DNA of 64,000 nucleotides from the NCBI RefSeq assembly GCF_905115235.1, contig NC_051852.1, positions 118,186,027 to 118,250,026 of the forward strand. The letters run 5' to 3'. The notes under the pieces were generated by a model. That model saw only the letters and a program-made list of their open reading frames with translations. It ran no database searches and was not told the DNA's origin. Made by a program: the position numbers and the translations under genes. Origin of the DNA: Hermetia illucens (lineage: Eukaryota > Arthropoda > Insecta > Diptera > Stratiomyidae). Shown piece after piece: positions 12,150 to 23,035 of this stretch (positions within the stretch are counted from its first letter, which is position 1; each line of letters starts with the position of its first letter).

Positions 12150-13130
12150 CAAATGAAAACAATAAAGATAGGAGACAACAACTTTGAGACCGTTGAAAAT
12201 CTCTCCTATCTAGGGTCACAAATCACAACCGACAACAGCTATGACGGTGAAATCCGCGTAGTCCATTTCAGCTTAGAAAAACTGTTTCGCTTGAAACGTC
12301 TCACCATAGGGTTAAAGCTTTTACTGTACAGGACAATAATCTTGCCAGTCTTTGTGTATTCCTCGGAAACCTCGGTTTTTAGTTAAATAACCTGCGAACT
12401 CATTCGAGAGAAGAATGCTCCGAAGAATTTTTGGCCCCCTACATGAGGGTGGACGGTTCCGCAGCGTACAGAACGACGAAATCTATGAGCGATACCACGA
12501 CGGTCAGGTTTTGGTTAATAATACTGATTTAGTTAACTCAATGTTATTTCACATTATAGCCAACACTATTATACAAATTCTAGTTAATTTTTACAAATAA
12601 TTAAAATTACAACTTCTATACATACATAAATCTTTTTTTTGTAATATCCTCTTTTCTCTCTGACAGCTGACGGAAGACTCACCATTTTTTCTTGTCATTC
12701 CGCCGCCTACTAATGGCACTCTTCTACCGCCTGCTCTCCATTCCTGTGGCGAGTTCTAAACTGAGTGGAGAGCGCCGGTGGTGTCATCCGACCGCTCGTA
12801 TTCGCAACATTCGAAATAAATTTTCGAATGCCTCGAATCCCACCGCGCCATAAGGTTGTGGATAAAATCCGGCTCATCAGGTTACGGTGGGCGGGTCACT
12901 TAATCTATATGGACGAGGATGATCCAGCCCGGAAAGTCCATAAGGGCAATATCTATGGTAGAAAAAGAAGACGGGGCAGACCTTGCATGAGATGGAGTGA
13001 TGGCGTAGGTCAGGACGCCAGACAACTTTTAGGGATATCGAATTTGTGGGCCTCGGCGCAAAAGCGGGGTGTTTGGAGTTTCTTGTTAAGGTAGGCCTAG
13101 ACCGGATACGGTTCTTGTGCCGATGAAGAT
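12150..13130 (+). mobile_element. LINE ORF2 C-terminus, copy 1
   Basis: Carries the end of an ORF2 RT: ENLSYLGSQITTDNSYDGEI, then LTIGLKLLLYRTIILPV, then MLRRIFGPLHEGGRFRS, and after an insertion VVDKIRLIRLRWAGHLIYM, then GRKRRRGRPCMRWSDGV. A second copy of the same family lies at 40,580-41,195 and reads through the point where copy 1 is interrupted. Frames are broken, so no product is expected. Confidence 0.8.
12511..12852. repeat. 342-bp insertion with 5-bp duplication
   Basis: Relative to the uninterrupted copy at 40,580-41,195, this copy contains 342 extra bases flanked by AGGTT at 12,506-12,510 and 12,853-12,857, which looks like a target-site duplication. The insert is AT-rich on the left and GC-richer on the right, lacks obvious terminal inverted repeats or coding potential, and is of unknown family. 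Confidence 0.6.
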
Positions 13131-13640
13131 ACAAATGAGACAAATGTCCACTCAGCTTTTGGTTTTCCACTTGTTTAATTTTATTCATCAATGACATGTT
13201 GTAGCCCATAAAACATTATCACAAATTGATAGCAGTTTTCCTGAAACTTTTTGTTCCTGGGCTGCCTGAGTCACCAAGCGGTATTCACGAGAGTGTACAC
13301 CATTCAAAATACTAGGAGAACCACGTAATTTCCAGCTGTTTCCATGAAGTGACTCGCTCATACTGAAAGAAACTAATGAGTGACGTTGCTTTGTCAAGAA
13401 AACGGTGATGGAGCGGTAACAGAGAGGAGGGGAGCAAAAGGGAATTCCAATGAATTTCGCCTCTGAGATCAAAGAAAGGAAAGGTATCTGTCAGTGCCAC
13501 CCATCTTAAATCAGAAACAGCGGTCCACACTAACGGTATACTAAAAGGTAGATATGACTTTTTGTATCTGTTGGTGTGGGACCATCTTTCATTGTATTTG
13601 CAAAATAACATCACAGTTGCACAAAATAGTAGTCATTTAA
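13130..13640. other. No gene recognised
   Basis: Overlapping open frames on the minus strand have no recognisable motif. The stretch separates a dead LINE end from the 3' end of galectin Gal-1, and nothing is claimed for it. Confidence 0.5.
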
Positions 13641-13644
13641 TAAT

Positions 13645-13650
13645 TTTATT
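13645..13650 (-). terminator. Poly(A) signal of Gal-1
   Basis: AATAAA on the minus strand, 77 bases after the Gal-1 stop codon. Confidence 0.6.
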
Positions 13651-13726
13651 GTAGAACAAAGACACGTTATTGACAGTATAATGTGAAAAATATGCAATGA
13701 ATTATAATTAACCGACGTCATTGTGT

Positions 13727-14962
13727 TCATTTGAAATGGGCACCAGGCGGACCACGATGTGGTGGCCCGTGGTGTGGAGGCCCGTGATGCGGTGGTCCAT
13801 GATGGGGAGGTCTGTGATGCGGTCGTGGAGGGCTATGGTGACCTAGGGAAAAAAAAGTATCTATGAATGATATCTGGACCAATTCCCCTAACTGTCATAA
13901 TTTTCTGAATCCAGTCACAAATTTAGTGGATCCATTTTTGATTTTCTTTTATATACTTGAAATGACAATGTTGAAAACTGAAATCGAATACTTATGATTC
14001 AATGTTTCATGTCATTATCGAAGAGACAGTTAAGGGTACACAATATTCAATTGAATAGTAACTTACCTGGCCTATGGGAAGCAGCAATTCCGCCAATGAT
14101 CCCCCCAACGACGGCACCTACAATCGGGGCCACCGGGGTGGGCTGGGGTTTAATAATAACAGTTGGAGGCACATATGTAAATGCTTCTTTCCCCACATAC
14201 TGAATAGTGGTGCCTGCCCCTACGTGGATATGCGTAACCCTTTCGAAAGGAATTCGATGAAGAAATTCACAGAAATGGTTGCCGTCGATATAAATCGAAT
14301 AGCGTCCTGGCTCCACTCGGATGTCGACTTCATAATATTGCCCTGGCCGGATTGGACAGCCACCAATCCGTTCTTCAGCTCCCCAAGTGTAATTATGGAA
14401 GTGATTGCGAACCACTGTGAACTCCAGCGGGCGAATGCTCAGATGTAAGGCTGCATTATCCTGCATGTGACGGGGACCACATTGTAAGTCAATATTGAAT
14501 CGATCAGCTACATGCGGCATAAGACCCCTGATCAATAGTCTAGCTCCGACGTATAGACCACCGGGGATGTGTCCCAGAAATGGAGCCGGCTTAAAGTGAA
14601 AAAGGATAAGAATAAAATGTCAAAAATTATGAGAATAAAATGTTCAATTATAAAATCCGGAATCCAGAAAGAAGTCTCACTTCCGATGTTCTTGATTAGA
14701 AAAGTCTAGTTTCGCAACTTAAATCATATTAGCTTTGATGGCGACTTGATCAACAATAAATCGGCACTTATGGAAGTTAGCAAGTTATAAGGCTCGGCAA
14801 TTACTCCTAAGTTACATTGTAGATGGCATCCTTATTGGATGCTCACTATTTGACTCACTAATTTTGCTAGATTCACTAAATTCAACAAAATATGACAGTT
14901 TCTATCCCAACAATATAACCACCAGAGGAACTCACAGGATTATAAGCAGGCAAGGATGCCAT
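13727..14962 (-). CDS. Gal-1: galectin with glycine-zipper and HHGPP tail
   Basis: Spliced galectin of 221 residues. Exons (minus) are 14,962-14,936 (nine codons, MASLPAYNP), 14,589-14,067 and 13,842-13,727; the introns are GT-AG, phases 0 and 1. Galectins are soluble beta-galactoside-binding lectins secreted without a signal peptide, and none is seen here. The CRD spans about residues 10-145 with IPGG at 17-20. The binding-site positions read H58, S60, R62, N71, W78, E81, R83, so the usual Asn of HxNxR is Ser. After the CRD comes a Pro/Val linker, then a glycine-zipper-like hydrophobic segment (163-184; VGAVVGGIIGGIA). Exon 3 encodes a His/Pro tail (185-221) with HHGPP repeated three times. 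If intron 2 were retained, the tail would be replaced by a short GKLLFN end. The role is unknown; insect galectins are implicated in gut and immune recognition. Confidence 0.92.
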
Positions 14963-15071
14963 TTCGACTCTCTTAAATTAGCTTTAATATTATGCTGTTA
15001 ACGTCACGTAATGAAAACGAAACTAAATTAATACTGAACAATGTAGTTCGAATCGATCTATCACAATTTGT

Positions 15072-15089
15072 CGAAAATTATCTTATCTG
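15072..15089 (-). promoter_or_regulatory. GATA-type motif upstream of Gal-1
   Basis: The minus strand reads CAGATAAGATAATTTTCG, 110 bases upstream of the Gal-1 ATG. It is the most divergent member of the 18-bp motif found upstream of all four galectins and retains the GATAAGAT core, a GATA-factor consensus. No convincing TATA box follows. Confidence 0.55.
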
Positions 15090-15099
15090 AGAATTAAAC

Positions 15100-15870
15100 G
15101 GACTGTAACCGATATCCGATAGCGAATCATTGGAAAAAGATTGCATTGCAGAAAATATTCGATAATAACAAGCGTTTGGAAATATTTAGTAGATATGTTA
15201 CTGTAAAGAATGAAATGGAAAAATTTATGAAAAGAAAGTATCTATTTTGATACTTTCCTTTGCGAGTTTTCTTGAAAATAACAGTTATTCGGTTTCGATG
15301 CAAAGTGTAGACCTGTTCGACGATAATGCTGGTAATATCAAATAATTTCATGACTTATTATATTTCCATCGCTCAACTGTTCAGGAAATACATACAGGAC
15401 CTTTTTTAGAGCAAAAAATATCACAGTTCCTATCTATTACCGAGACGTGCCCAATAATTCTTCTGCATCATATTTATACTAGGAAAATGAAGACACTAGA
15501 TGAGGACAGAGGAATAAAATAGCTTTTGTACTATTTGCGGTCAAGAAATGAATTACAGAATAAACTGATGCTCTCTGGGAACCAACTTACCGGTCTCCGT
15601 AGGCAGATATGTTGCTCTCAGGAGCTAAGTCGTTAGTGCTTGGTCATAACTACTCCCTACACGAAGTGGTCCTACTTTTAACAAAATGCTGTTGATCTAA
15701 ACCTCCAAACGTCCCCATTTGATAGTTTGCAATCGAGGATATCAGAATGCAATCGTCCTATGCTCATTCGACTTATAACTAACTGGTTTCATATCGCATG
15801 TGAAGTTGACCATTAAGTCGAGGTAAGTCTTTGCAGTATCGATAGGCAGGTAATAACATCCAAGAAGGGA
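15100..15870. other. Upstream flank of Gal-1, no gene
   Basis: AT-rich with no supported coding frame or repeat. It may hold further regulatory sequence for Gal-1, but none can be pointed to. Confidence 0.45.
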
Positions 15871-17580
15871 GAAGTTGGGAAATCAGAGAGTAATCAGAAG
15901 CAATGCGAAGTGCATGCCTGATCCTGATCAAAAATCACAAGTGCCGCCAAATCCTGCTGCATATGCACAAGCAAGTATGAAAGGAGAACACTATAGAGGG
16001 TACATCCGGTCCAAGATCTCTGAAGGAATAATGGAGGTTGGAAGTGGAAAGAGCAGGACTGAGTAAAGAAATGGACCTGCTGACGAATGGGAAAGTTAGG
16101 ATATCTAGGCTTGAACCTACAAGCAAATGCCATGAGGAAGGACGAGGACAATGTTCCGAAATGTATGCTCCAAGCATTGAGAGCAAATGGCCAGCACTAA
16201 GATAGCCCAACAATACGCCCACCATGCAAAAGCTGAATCTGCATTAATTGCAATTGCTCAATTTCCACGGATGACATTGCAATAGTGTTGGGTTGAGAAA
16301 TCTGGATGTAAAGAGGGCAGATTTGTGGTCTACAAAAAAGAGGAACGCAACCAATTTGGAATTCTACTTGTCAAAAACCAACAGCTTGCACAAATCTTAA
16401 ATCAAAATTACATTTGGAGTCCCCGTGCATGTTCAAGTTGCAATGATGACCGACAAGAGAGCTGGTGACATTAGACTACTTCCTACGAGATGATACCTCC
16501 ATCCCAACGAAACAAGTTGTTAGGTTAGTGAAGTACTGCGGATCGAAGGCGCAACTATTCCTTTAAGACTCTGATGTCAACACCAAAACGAGGACTACGG
16601 AAGCAATTATATCAATCGAAGTGGTGTCTATCGTCTTAATTTTTTTCTCAGCAATATACGACGTAGGAGACATGCCAACATTCATTGCTAGAAGCAGGCA
16701 AGAGCTCCTAACCATAACCCTAGGCAATATCCTTATTAATGGACAATATTAAGGAATCACAGGTGGACAGATTGAGAAACTGTAAGGTTTTTAAAAGAGC
16801 CATCATCGACGCATATGAGCCAGCTTTCCAGTTAAGACAGCCATTTCATCAAAGTTTGTACCTTGATGGAACAGGCGGAACTTATCCGGAATAGGAACAG
16901 AGGTTCGGAAGCTTTTCAATCGAGCTAAACAAACCAGGGACCGACCGAAGTATAAAAACGCATTGAAGACGTATAGCGAAAAGATTAGGAAACGAAAATG
17001 AACTAGCTTCAGAAAATTTCTATAACGTGAATGAACAAACCGCAGAACCATCCAAGCTAATATATGATTGTAGCTGAGGATATGATGAGAGGATATAGGT
17101 CATTTACCAAAAGCAAGGAGGAAGGGGGCATTTAATTCTCAAAAGTAATCTCTCTATTCCAAGAAGGGAAACAGTAAAATGTTATGTGCTAACTCAGCAG
17201 TAGACAAAAGAAGGAAGACCAAAAAAATGGAGGATACCGAAAGAGATCGGAAGCTAGAGCAAGATGGGCAGTGCGAACTTTTAAACCAGTAAAATCATCC
17301 GTAGTGGGCAGTATGCTACCAGCGCTAATTCTAAGGGGCCTAGAAATCATTTTAGGATCTCCCGTCGGGCTTGGTTGTGCTAATATTGGGTATAATAATT
17401 GATCAGCTCCAGGAAGAGCTAATAAATACTGGAACAGTGATCCAAGGTTACCCTAGCGGTATAATGTTCATCTGTAGTGCTAAGTATGAGGGCATCAGTG
17501 ACACAGTGGAAGAAAGCAAATGGAACTGAGAACTACTAGTAGCTGGTAACTACTGTGAGGAGATCAATTAAAGCGGTGAT
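15870..17580 (+). mobile_element. R1/LOA-type LINE, ORF1 end to early ORF2
   Basis: Heavily broken plus-strand LINE. Near 16,220-16,290 a MQKLNLH...IAIAQF segment resembles the start of the endonuclease (LQINLHHAKAA-type). At 16,800-17,060 the frame gives the pre-RT linker; its antisense there parallels the antisense of 1,833-2,285, showing that the two belong to related LINEs. Many stops. The plus-strand RT at 20,020-20,990 could be the continuation after later insertions. Confidence 0.55.
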
Positions 17581-18100
17581 GCACCGTTTTCATGCCACAG
17601 ACCATGAGTGCTGTGCGAAGAATAAGACGACTCAAGTCATCATACCCAGCCGGTAATATTTACGAAAGTAAGCCCCAACTTAGAATCAAGGATCATGCGG
17701 TGAGGAATTCTCCGACAGTTTCTTCCTTCTCGACACATATCTGGCCCAAAAGGTCTCTTAATTGGGTCTTATTGTATGGGGGCACCTTCCTTGAGGCGCA
17801 GGTGGTGAGACTTCACCATGTGAAATCAGCGGCTGCCAATAGTGCAGTAGAATCCACCCTTGACAATTGTGCGGACCGAATGACTGTCAAGGACGGAGCC
17901 CAGCTAGATAGTTGAAGGGATCACTTCTGGGTACAGACTGATTATGTTACCCCTAGGACTCAGATCGGCAACACATCATTGGTTTCCACTTTGCTCTAGT
18001 TAGAAAGCCACACCAAAAAATCCTGTATAAGCTCGGTTTACGTGTAGCATAGTTCTCTGATATTGACCAGAGTTCCAGATGTACTCGTACTTGTCTTTGA
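17580..18100. other. Unassigned, probably TE-derived
   Basis: One 107-residue open frame (17,592-17,915) has no recognisable motif. It lies between two LINE remnants of opposite orientation, and no host gene can be supported. Confidence 0.4.
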
Positions 18101-19160
18101 TGTTACTATGATCTTATAACTTTAAAGGCGAACATCTGAGTTCACGGAATCTGACAGCACTGTGTGACTAGCGTGTTTAATATGGAGGTCGATGGCAACG
18201 GAGTGCAGAAATACATTACGGCCAATTTCTAAAAGGACTACAAAGCCCAAGTAGCACCTTACCATTCTTTGGGTCCTGTTGTATTTCTGGCTCTGGACTG
18301 GCAGCGGGACAACAGAAACGCACGCCAAAATGAGACAAATCACGGTTGTTTACTTCCAAAAAATCATCCTGGTTCGGAGAGCTCAATTGCTCGCGAAGGT
18401 GTTCTTGCAAATGTAGAAGGCTTTATAGTCCCTCTTAATCCTATGTTTTAGGTTTAAACTTCAATTTAAGGAAAGATCCAGGGTTATTGCCAGAGTAAAG
18501 TACATTGGATGAAGGTAACAATTTTTCCGTATTTATTCGTGGAAGGTGAAGTGCGGATATCCTTTCCTTGGTGGCAGGAGCATCAGCTTCGGTTGGGTTG
18601 GTTAATACCGAGTCCGAATCATGCAGTCCACATGCAAATCCTTTCAAATCTATAATCTCAATCATAACTGAGGAAAATATCCCTCACATTAATATCACCA
18701 AGTCGTTGGCATACACCATTACATTCACCCACAGTATCTTTAGAATTTCATTCAGCGCTAACGATGAGAGCATCGGAGAGACGGAGCCAGCCTGGGATAT
18801 CCCTCTAGTCACAGCTTTGCTCAAGTGAATACCACCGCTGAGCAGATTGGATTATGCTAGTTCTTAACATGGGAAATATGCGTTGCGTAATATACATCTC
18901 TAATTTTATTCTGATTAGAGCTTTTTTGATGGATTTAGTACTCATATTGTAGAACGCTCCACCTTATTATAATACCTTCAATTGTTACTACCTTCTGGCT
19001 GAAAGGAAAACAGCTCGTCTTCCAAAGATGCACCTGGCATTAACACCTCGTTTTCTTTTGTCTCGAATTTGAGTCCATGTTTTAGTCACATGAAAAATCC
19101 GCGAAAAATGTCCTTCCTGGCCAGCCTGCTACCAGGTCTCAATTGAAGTAAGTGTCGGTA
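18100..19160 (-). mobile_element. LOA/R1-type LINE RT remnant
   Basis: The minus strand reads in order: MEMYITQRIFPMLRTSII near 18,900, GISQAGSVSPMLSSLALNEI near 18,800 (for GxPQGGVLSPLLW), VMVYANDLVILM near 18,710 (YADD decayed to YAND), NPTEADAPATKERISALHLP near 18,580, and later pieces down to about 18,120. This is the palm and thumb of a LINE RT with many lesions, so it is non-functional. Confidence 0.7.
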
Positions 19161-19206
19161 CTGACTCTTTGCTGTAAAAATAAGCGCGTAGCGAGTCGAT
19201 TTAGCG

Positions 19207-20000
19207 ATGACGTTGTGCCGCCACGTCAACCATGCCCCTGCATCCGATGTCACGAGGCAGGTTCATCCACATGCATGCATTCATCCGGAATTTGGACATA
19301 GCTGTCCGTATCCGCCGTTGGGCTTTTTCCAAAGTTCCTGCACTTTCCTCACCTACCCCCCCCCCCCCCCCCGCAACCCCAAAACAATCACAGAAAGCCG
19401 ACCTGTTGCCAGAAGCCGAAACGACTGAATATCAAGGTGAAAACCTACGAAAGAAAATCGAAGCGTTACTATGTGATACCGGGGCGGTCAAAATGAGTGA
19501 GGTTTCGGTGATAATCGAGTGCAAGGACCTAAATAAAGTCACCACAAAGACCAAGATCTGCGAAGCTTTGCAGTCTCAATTATGGTTAGAATCCGTTAGC
19601 GAAACTAATGTGTTACGACTTAGGAGGACGTACGATGACACAAAAAACACGTCGTTAAGTTTTCCTATCAAATGAACAACAAAGGCGGTAGGGGTGGGTA
19701 GATGCCTTCCGAAGAAGAGTTGCTGGTATAATTCAGAAGTCGAGGAATGTCGGAAAAAACGGCCTAAGCACCAGGAAGTACTCCCAGCGCAGAAGAAACT
19801 CACCTGAGTTCGAGGAATTACACGTGCAATACTAAAACGCGAGGAGAAGAGCAACTATCGAACATTACAAGCAAATGGGTGCTGGAACACACCCTGATCA
19901 ATCGGATGGTGTATGCAGGTCGGTGATATCATAAAAAGCAAAACTGTAGAATGTAAAAGGCAAAACTGTAGAATGTAAAAGGCAAAACTGTAGAATATGG
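19207..20000 (+). mobile_element. LINE ORF1 (gag-like) fragment
   Basis: The open frame 19,232-19,675 encodes EYQGENLRKKIEALLCDTG, MSEVSVIIECKDLNKVTTK and ALQSQLWLESVSETNVLRLR, which resembles the conserved central region of R1-type ORF1 proteins. It continues out of frame beyond 19,680 with cysteine-containing remnants. A run of 17 C (19,356-19,372) interrupts its 5' part and may have been expanded by slippage. A RT of suitable type lies just downstream at 20,020. Confidence 0.55.
19933..19999. repeat. 22-bp tandem repeat, three copies
   Basis: GCAAAACTGTAGAATGTAAAAG occurs at 19,938 and 19,960, and partly at 19,982. It lies at the junction between the ORF1 fragment and the RT remnant. Two copies are perfect and the third diverges at its end. 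Confidence 0.85.
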
Positions 20001-20019
20001 TGAACACTTCTTATATAAA

Positions 20020-20990
20020 CCGGTATGTCTGGTCAATACCATTGGCAAACTATTTTAGCGAATGATATGCTTCCAACTACAGAAATGGAAAGAGGTCTTT
20101 CTGACAAGCACTATATCGACACAACCAATATGATGAAAAAATCATGGAGATCCTTGTCAAACTACTAGCGACATGCTGCCCAATTTCTACTGGGGAGCAG
20201 ACTTACAGCACATAAAAAATAAGTAGTTTTAATCGGCAGGAGGAGGAATGAAACAACAGTAAATATGCTGCAATTGAAGAATCTTCCATTGCTAGAGAAT
20301 ACTACCGAACACTGGTGGGTCAAGTAAAAGCCGAAGTCTCCTTCTTTAAGAGTAGCTAGCGCTGTGCTACTCTACGAACCTCTGGTATGGGCCAATGTGG
20401 GCGAAAATAAGTCAAACTATAGAGAACTAGGTATGGCGTATTGGCTAAGTATAGACCGGACATGTTGTGCTTATCGACCAACATGTGCAGAAGTAACATA
20501 AATATTAGCAGAGAAGCTTACCATAGACATCTGATAAAACCTATGCAGTCAGCGAGTCTAGCCCATTTTGGCATGGCAAAAGAGGTAGGACGAGTAACGA
20601 ATTGGTCGTTGGATATACCGCATCATTTCCGACATTGAAGGATAGATTGGACGAAATCACGGGGTGTTAATTCAAGAGCTAACACAATTCATGAGTGGAC
20701 ATGGAGGTTACCGTGCATACTTACATAGATTGGGGCAAGCAAATCACCCTATTCTCCAGGATGTTTAAAAAAATGGAGAATGTTGTGCTTCATTGTCCAA
20801 GGTTTACTGCGCCCCGGATAAGATTGGAGGCTTTCGAAGATAGTCGCTTAACGCCAGAATAAATTGTGGAGTTCACGCTGGAATCGAAAAAGGTTTGGGA
20901 AATCTTCATGAACAGTTTAGGCAGGAAGGAGAAACAAGGAAAGGAGGAAACCACAATGAGCCGCAGTGAACTGATCCATTCACTCGGCGC
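20020..20990 (+). mobile_element. R1-type LINE RT and C-terminus remnant
   Basis: Begins with an RT motif-1-like segment (VCLVNTIGKLF near 20,030). It ends near 20,690-20,930 with the R1-style tail: LTQFMSGHGGYRAYLHRLG, a short decayed Cys-containing block, and CPRF-like remains (HCPRFTAPRI). The centre is short and out of frame, so the RT core is largely lost. Confidence 0.6.
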
Positions 20991-21197
20991 AATGCTTTAG
21001 AACAGTCCCGCAAGAAGGAGATGGTAATAGTAAGTAAGAGTCTTACATAACAGCGAGAATCAGCAGTAGGTTTCGAACCTTTCCACTTTCTAATGATGAA
21101 GACCAAAAAACTGACAATTTTAATAAGGTTTTGTTGTTTGTGACGAGTTTATTTTTTTGTGAGAAAGAGATTATGTGTCGTTTTAATAAACAAAACT

Positions 21198-21203
21198 TTT
21201 ATT
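21198..21203 (-). terminator. Probable poly(A) signal of Gal-2
   Basis: AATAAA on the minus strand, about 190 bases after the Gal-2 stop. It is the first canonical hexamer seen. Confidence 0.45.
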
Positions 21204-21394
21204 CCGTAACTAAATATTAGAAGTAAAGGATTATCTAGGATTGTTACTATAATAGAATACTTATATACGCATAAATATATATAGAGCTTAGATACTGATA
21301 CCATACATTATCTTATAAATTACGGGCAATATTCAATAAAGAATATTAGCTTACTAAACAGAGGAATAATTTCCTTATCAATTTGCTGACGTAA

Positions 21395-22228
21395 CTACCA
21401 ATGCCTGTGGTGATGATGATGATGATGATGTGGCCCCCAGTGATGATGACCTACCGAATAAAAATCAGTTGTACCTTTTTAAAATATCTACATTTAAGAA
21501 TTTCTATTACCTGGTCTAGCAATGGAAGCTGCAGCAGCTCCTATCAATCCACCAACAACGGCAGCCCCTATGGCTGGCCTCCGTGGAGGAGAAGGAGCTA
21601 CTACAACAGTAGGGGGCGATACAACAACTGGTGGACAAGGTGGTGGTGGTGGAGGGTAAACCCCTTGGGGATAGCCCTCTTGTCCAACATAGTAGAGATT
21701 AGTATCCCCTGCGATACGAATGTGGGAAATCCTTTGGATAGGGATCCGATGTTGGAAGCTACAGAAATGATTTCCATTAATCCGCACATTGAACCTATCA
21801 TATTCGACGTGGATTTCCATTTCGTAGGGCTGGCCTCGGACGATGGGACATGACCCGAAGCGCTCTTCATTACACCAATTGTAGTACTGGAAGCTGTTGC
21901 GGACGATAGCATATTCCAAAGGTCGTACGCTTATATGAAACGCGATATCATCTTGCATTACTTGACTTCCGCACTGGAAATCGACATTAAATCTGTCACC
22001 AGAGTATGGCATTAGCCCTCTGATGACGAGTCTGGTCCCGACATTGACACCGCCTGGGATGTAAGATAGAAACGGCACGCACTAATGAAACAAAGAAACA
22101 ATTATCATTTCGAAGTCAATTACAAATGATTAACACCTAATTTAAGCACAACACACTTATGTTTCGAGGAATGAAACCAGGAAGCAGGAGGACACACTTA
22201 CAGGACTATAAGCTGGTAGGGAACACAT
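21395..22228 (-). CDS. Gal-2: galectin with natural polyhistidine tail
   Basis: Spliced galectin of 217 residues. Exons (minus) are 22,228-22,202 (MCSLPAYSP), 22,081-21,511 and 21,450-21,395; the introns are only 120 and 60 bases, GT-AG, phases 0 and 1. The CRD (about 10-145) has H58, S60, R62, N71, W78, E81 and R83. It is followed by a proline block containing six consecutive Pro, a PP-rich linker, and an Ala/Gly hydrophobic segment (176-200; AIGAAVVGGLIGAAAA). The tiny third exon encodes HHHWGP, eight consecutive His (207-214), then RHW and stop. The exon layout, intron phases and domain order match Gal-1, so the two are duplicates. There is no signal peptide. A metal-binding tail is an inference from composition. 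Retention of intron 2 would give a short end (GNRNS) without histidines. Confidence 0.92.
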
Positions 22229-22315
22229 TCTGCTAATTCCGATCGGTCACAAGTTTCACACTGTATTGATCTGGGTGGTATCTGAGGAACTGTAAGCACT
22301 TGTGTCAATTTTCCA

Positions 22316-22325
22316 TTATATAAAA
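22316..22325 (-). promoter_or_regulatory. TATA box of Gal-2
   Basis: The minus strand reads TTTATATAAT, about 90 bases upstream of the ATG and about 20 bases downstream of the GATA-type motif. This spacing suits a short 5' UTR. Confidence 0.65.
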
Positions 22326-22345
22326 GCCATCGTCGCAATTTGATG

Positions 22346-22363
22346 CAGAAGTTATCTTATCGC
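22346..22363 (-). promoter_or_regulatory. GATA-type motif upstream of Gal-2
   Basis: The minus strand reads GCGATAAGATAACTTCTG, 118 bases upstream of the ATG. It matches the motif of Gal-3 and Gal-4 at nearly every position. Confidence 0.65.
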
Positions 22364-22399
22364 AACGGTTTACAGCTCTCAACCTGAAGTCGATAAAGA

Positions 22400-23030
22400 T
22401 ACAAGCAGGGAGCACTTGCCGTAGTAATCGAAACAAATACTCCCCAACTAATGATAAAATTAGCCCAATTAGTCATAGATTTTTAACCAATACTTCTTCG
22501 ACTATCAACCACTGATTGAGTTATCTTTTGGAAAATACTTTTCTGAAATCCAGTGAAAGGCTTATAATAAGGCCAAGAAGGGGATTTTAACGAGGGCTGA
22601 CGTCACTCGAAAGGGTGAAATTATTGCAAATAAATTTTTAGTTTGTAATCATTATTTTCATGAATCACCCAAATTAGGTTTTTAAGAAGCAGATTGAGTG
22701 TTTTTTCGGAAGATATTACTGATTAATCAGGTTTCTGGTATTGTCAAATGATAATTTTCTTAAAATTTTTTATTTTGTTGTAAATAGGGGTTACAAGTAT
22801 TAAGTATGACTGCAGATGGTATAATGTGAACAAAGTAGAGCAGATTTTTAAAATTGTTTTATTTAGAAAAGAAAAGGGTTCAAAACTGGTCTACGTAACC
22901 TTAATATAACTTACAAACTCAAAATCAAACTCAAAATATTTGTTCATTATTCCCTTTTATTGTTGTCAATTATATGGAATATAGCTCTCTTGGACACAAC
23001 CTATCCCTACTTCCGGCGCCAAGCCACTTG
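22400..23030. other. No gene recognised
   Basis: AT-rich intergenic sequence between Gal-2 and the GTCY repeats, with no supported frame or element. Confidence 0.5.
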
Positions 23031-23035
23031 CGATA

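Noticed and set aside
14074-14448. A 124-residue plus-strand open frame
   Set aside because: It lies antisense to the Gal-1 CRD exon and matches nothing. The galectin frame with proper splice sites explains the sequence.
19232-19675. A host gene with a proline-rich region
   Set aside because: The prolines come from a 17-C run, and the rest resembles LINE ORF1 with LINE RT remains just downstream.
22202-22228. Signal peptide at the Gal-2 N-terminus (and the other galectins)
   Set aside because: The first nine residues are short and not hydrophobic enough, and the CRD begins immediately, as in leaderless galectins.
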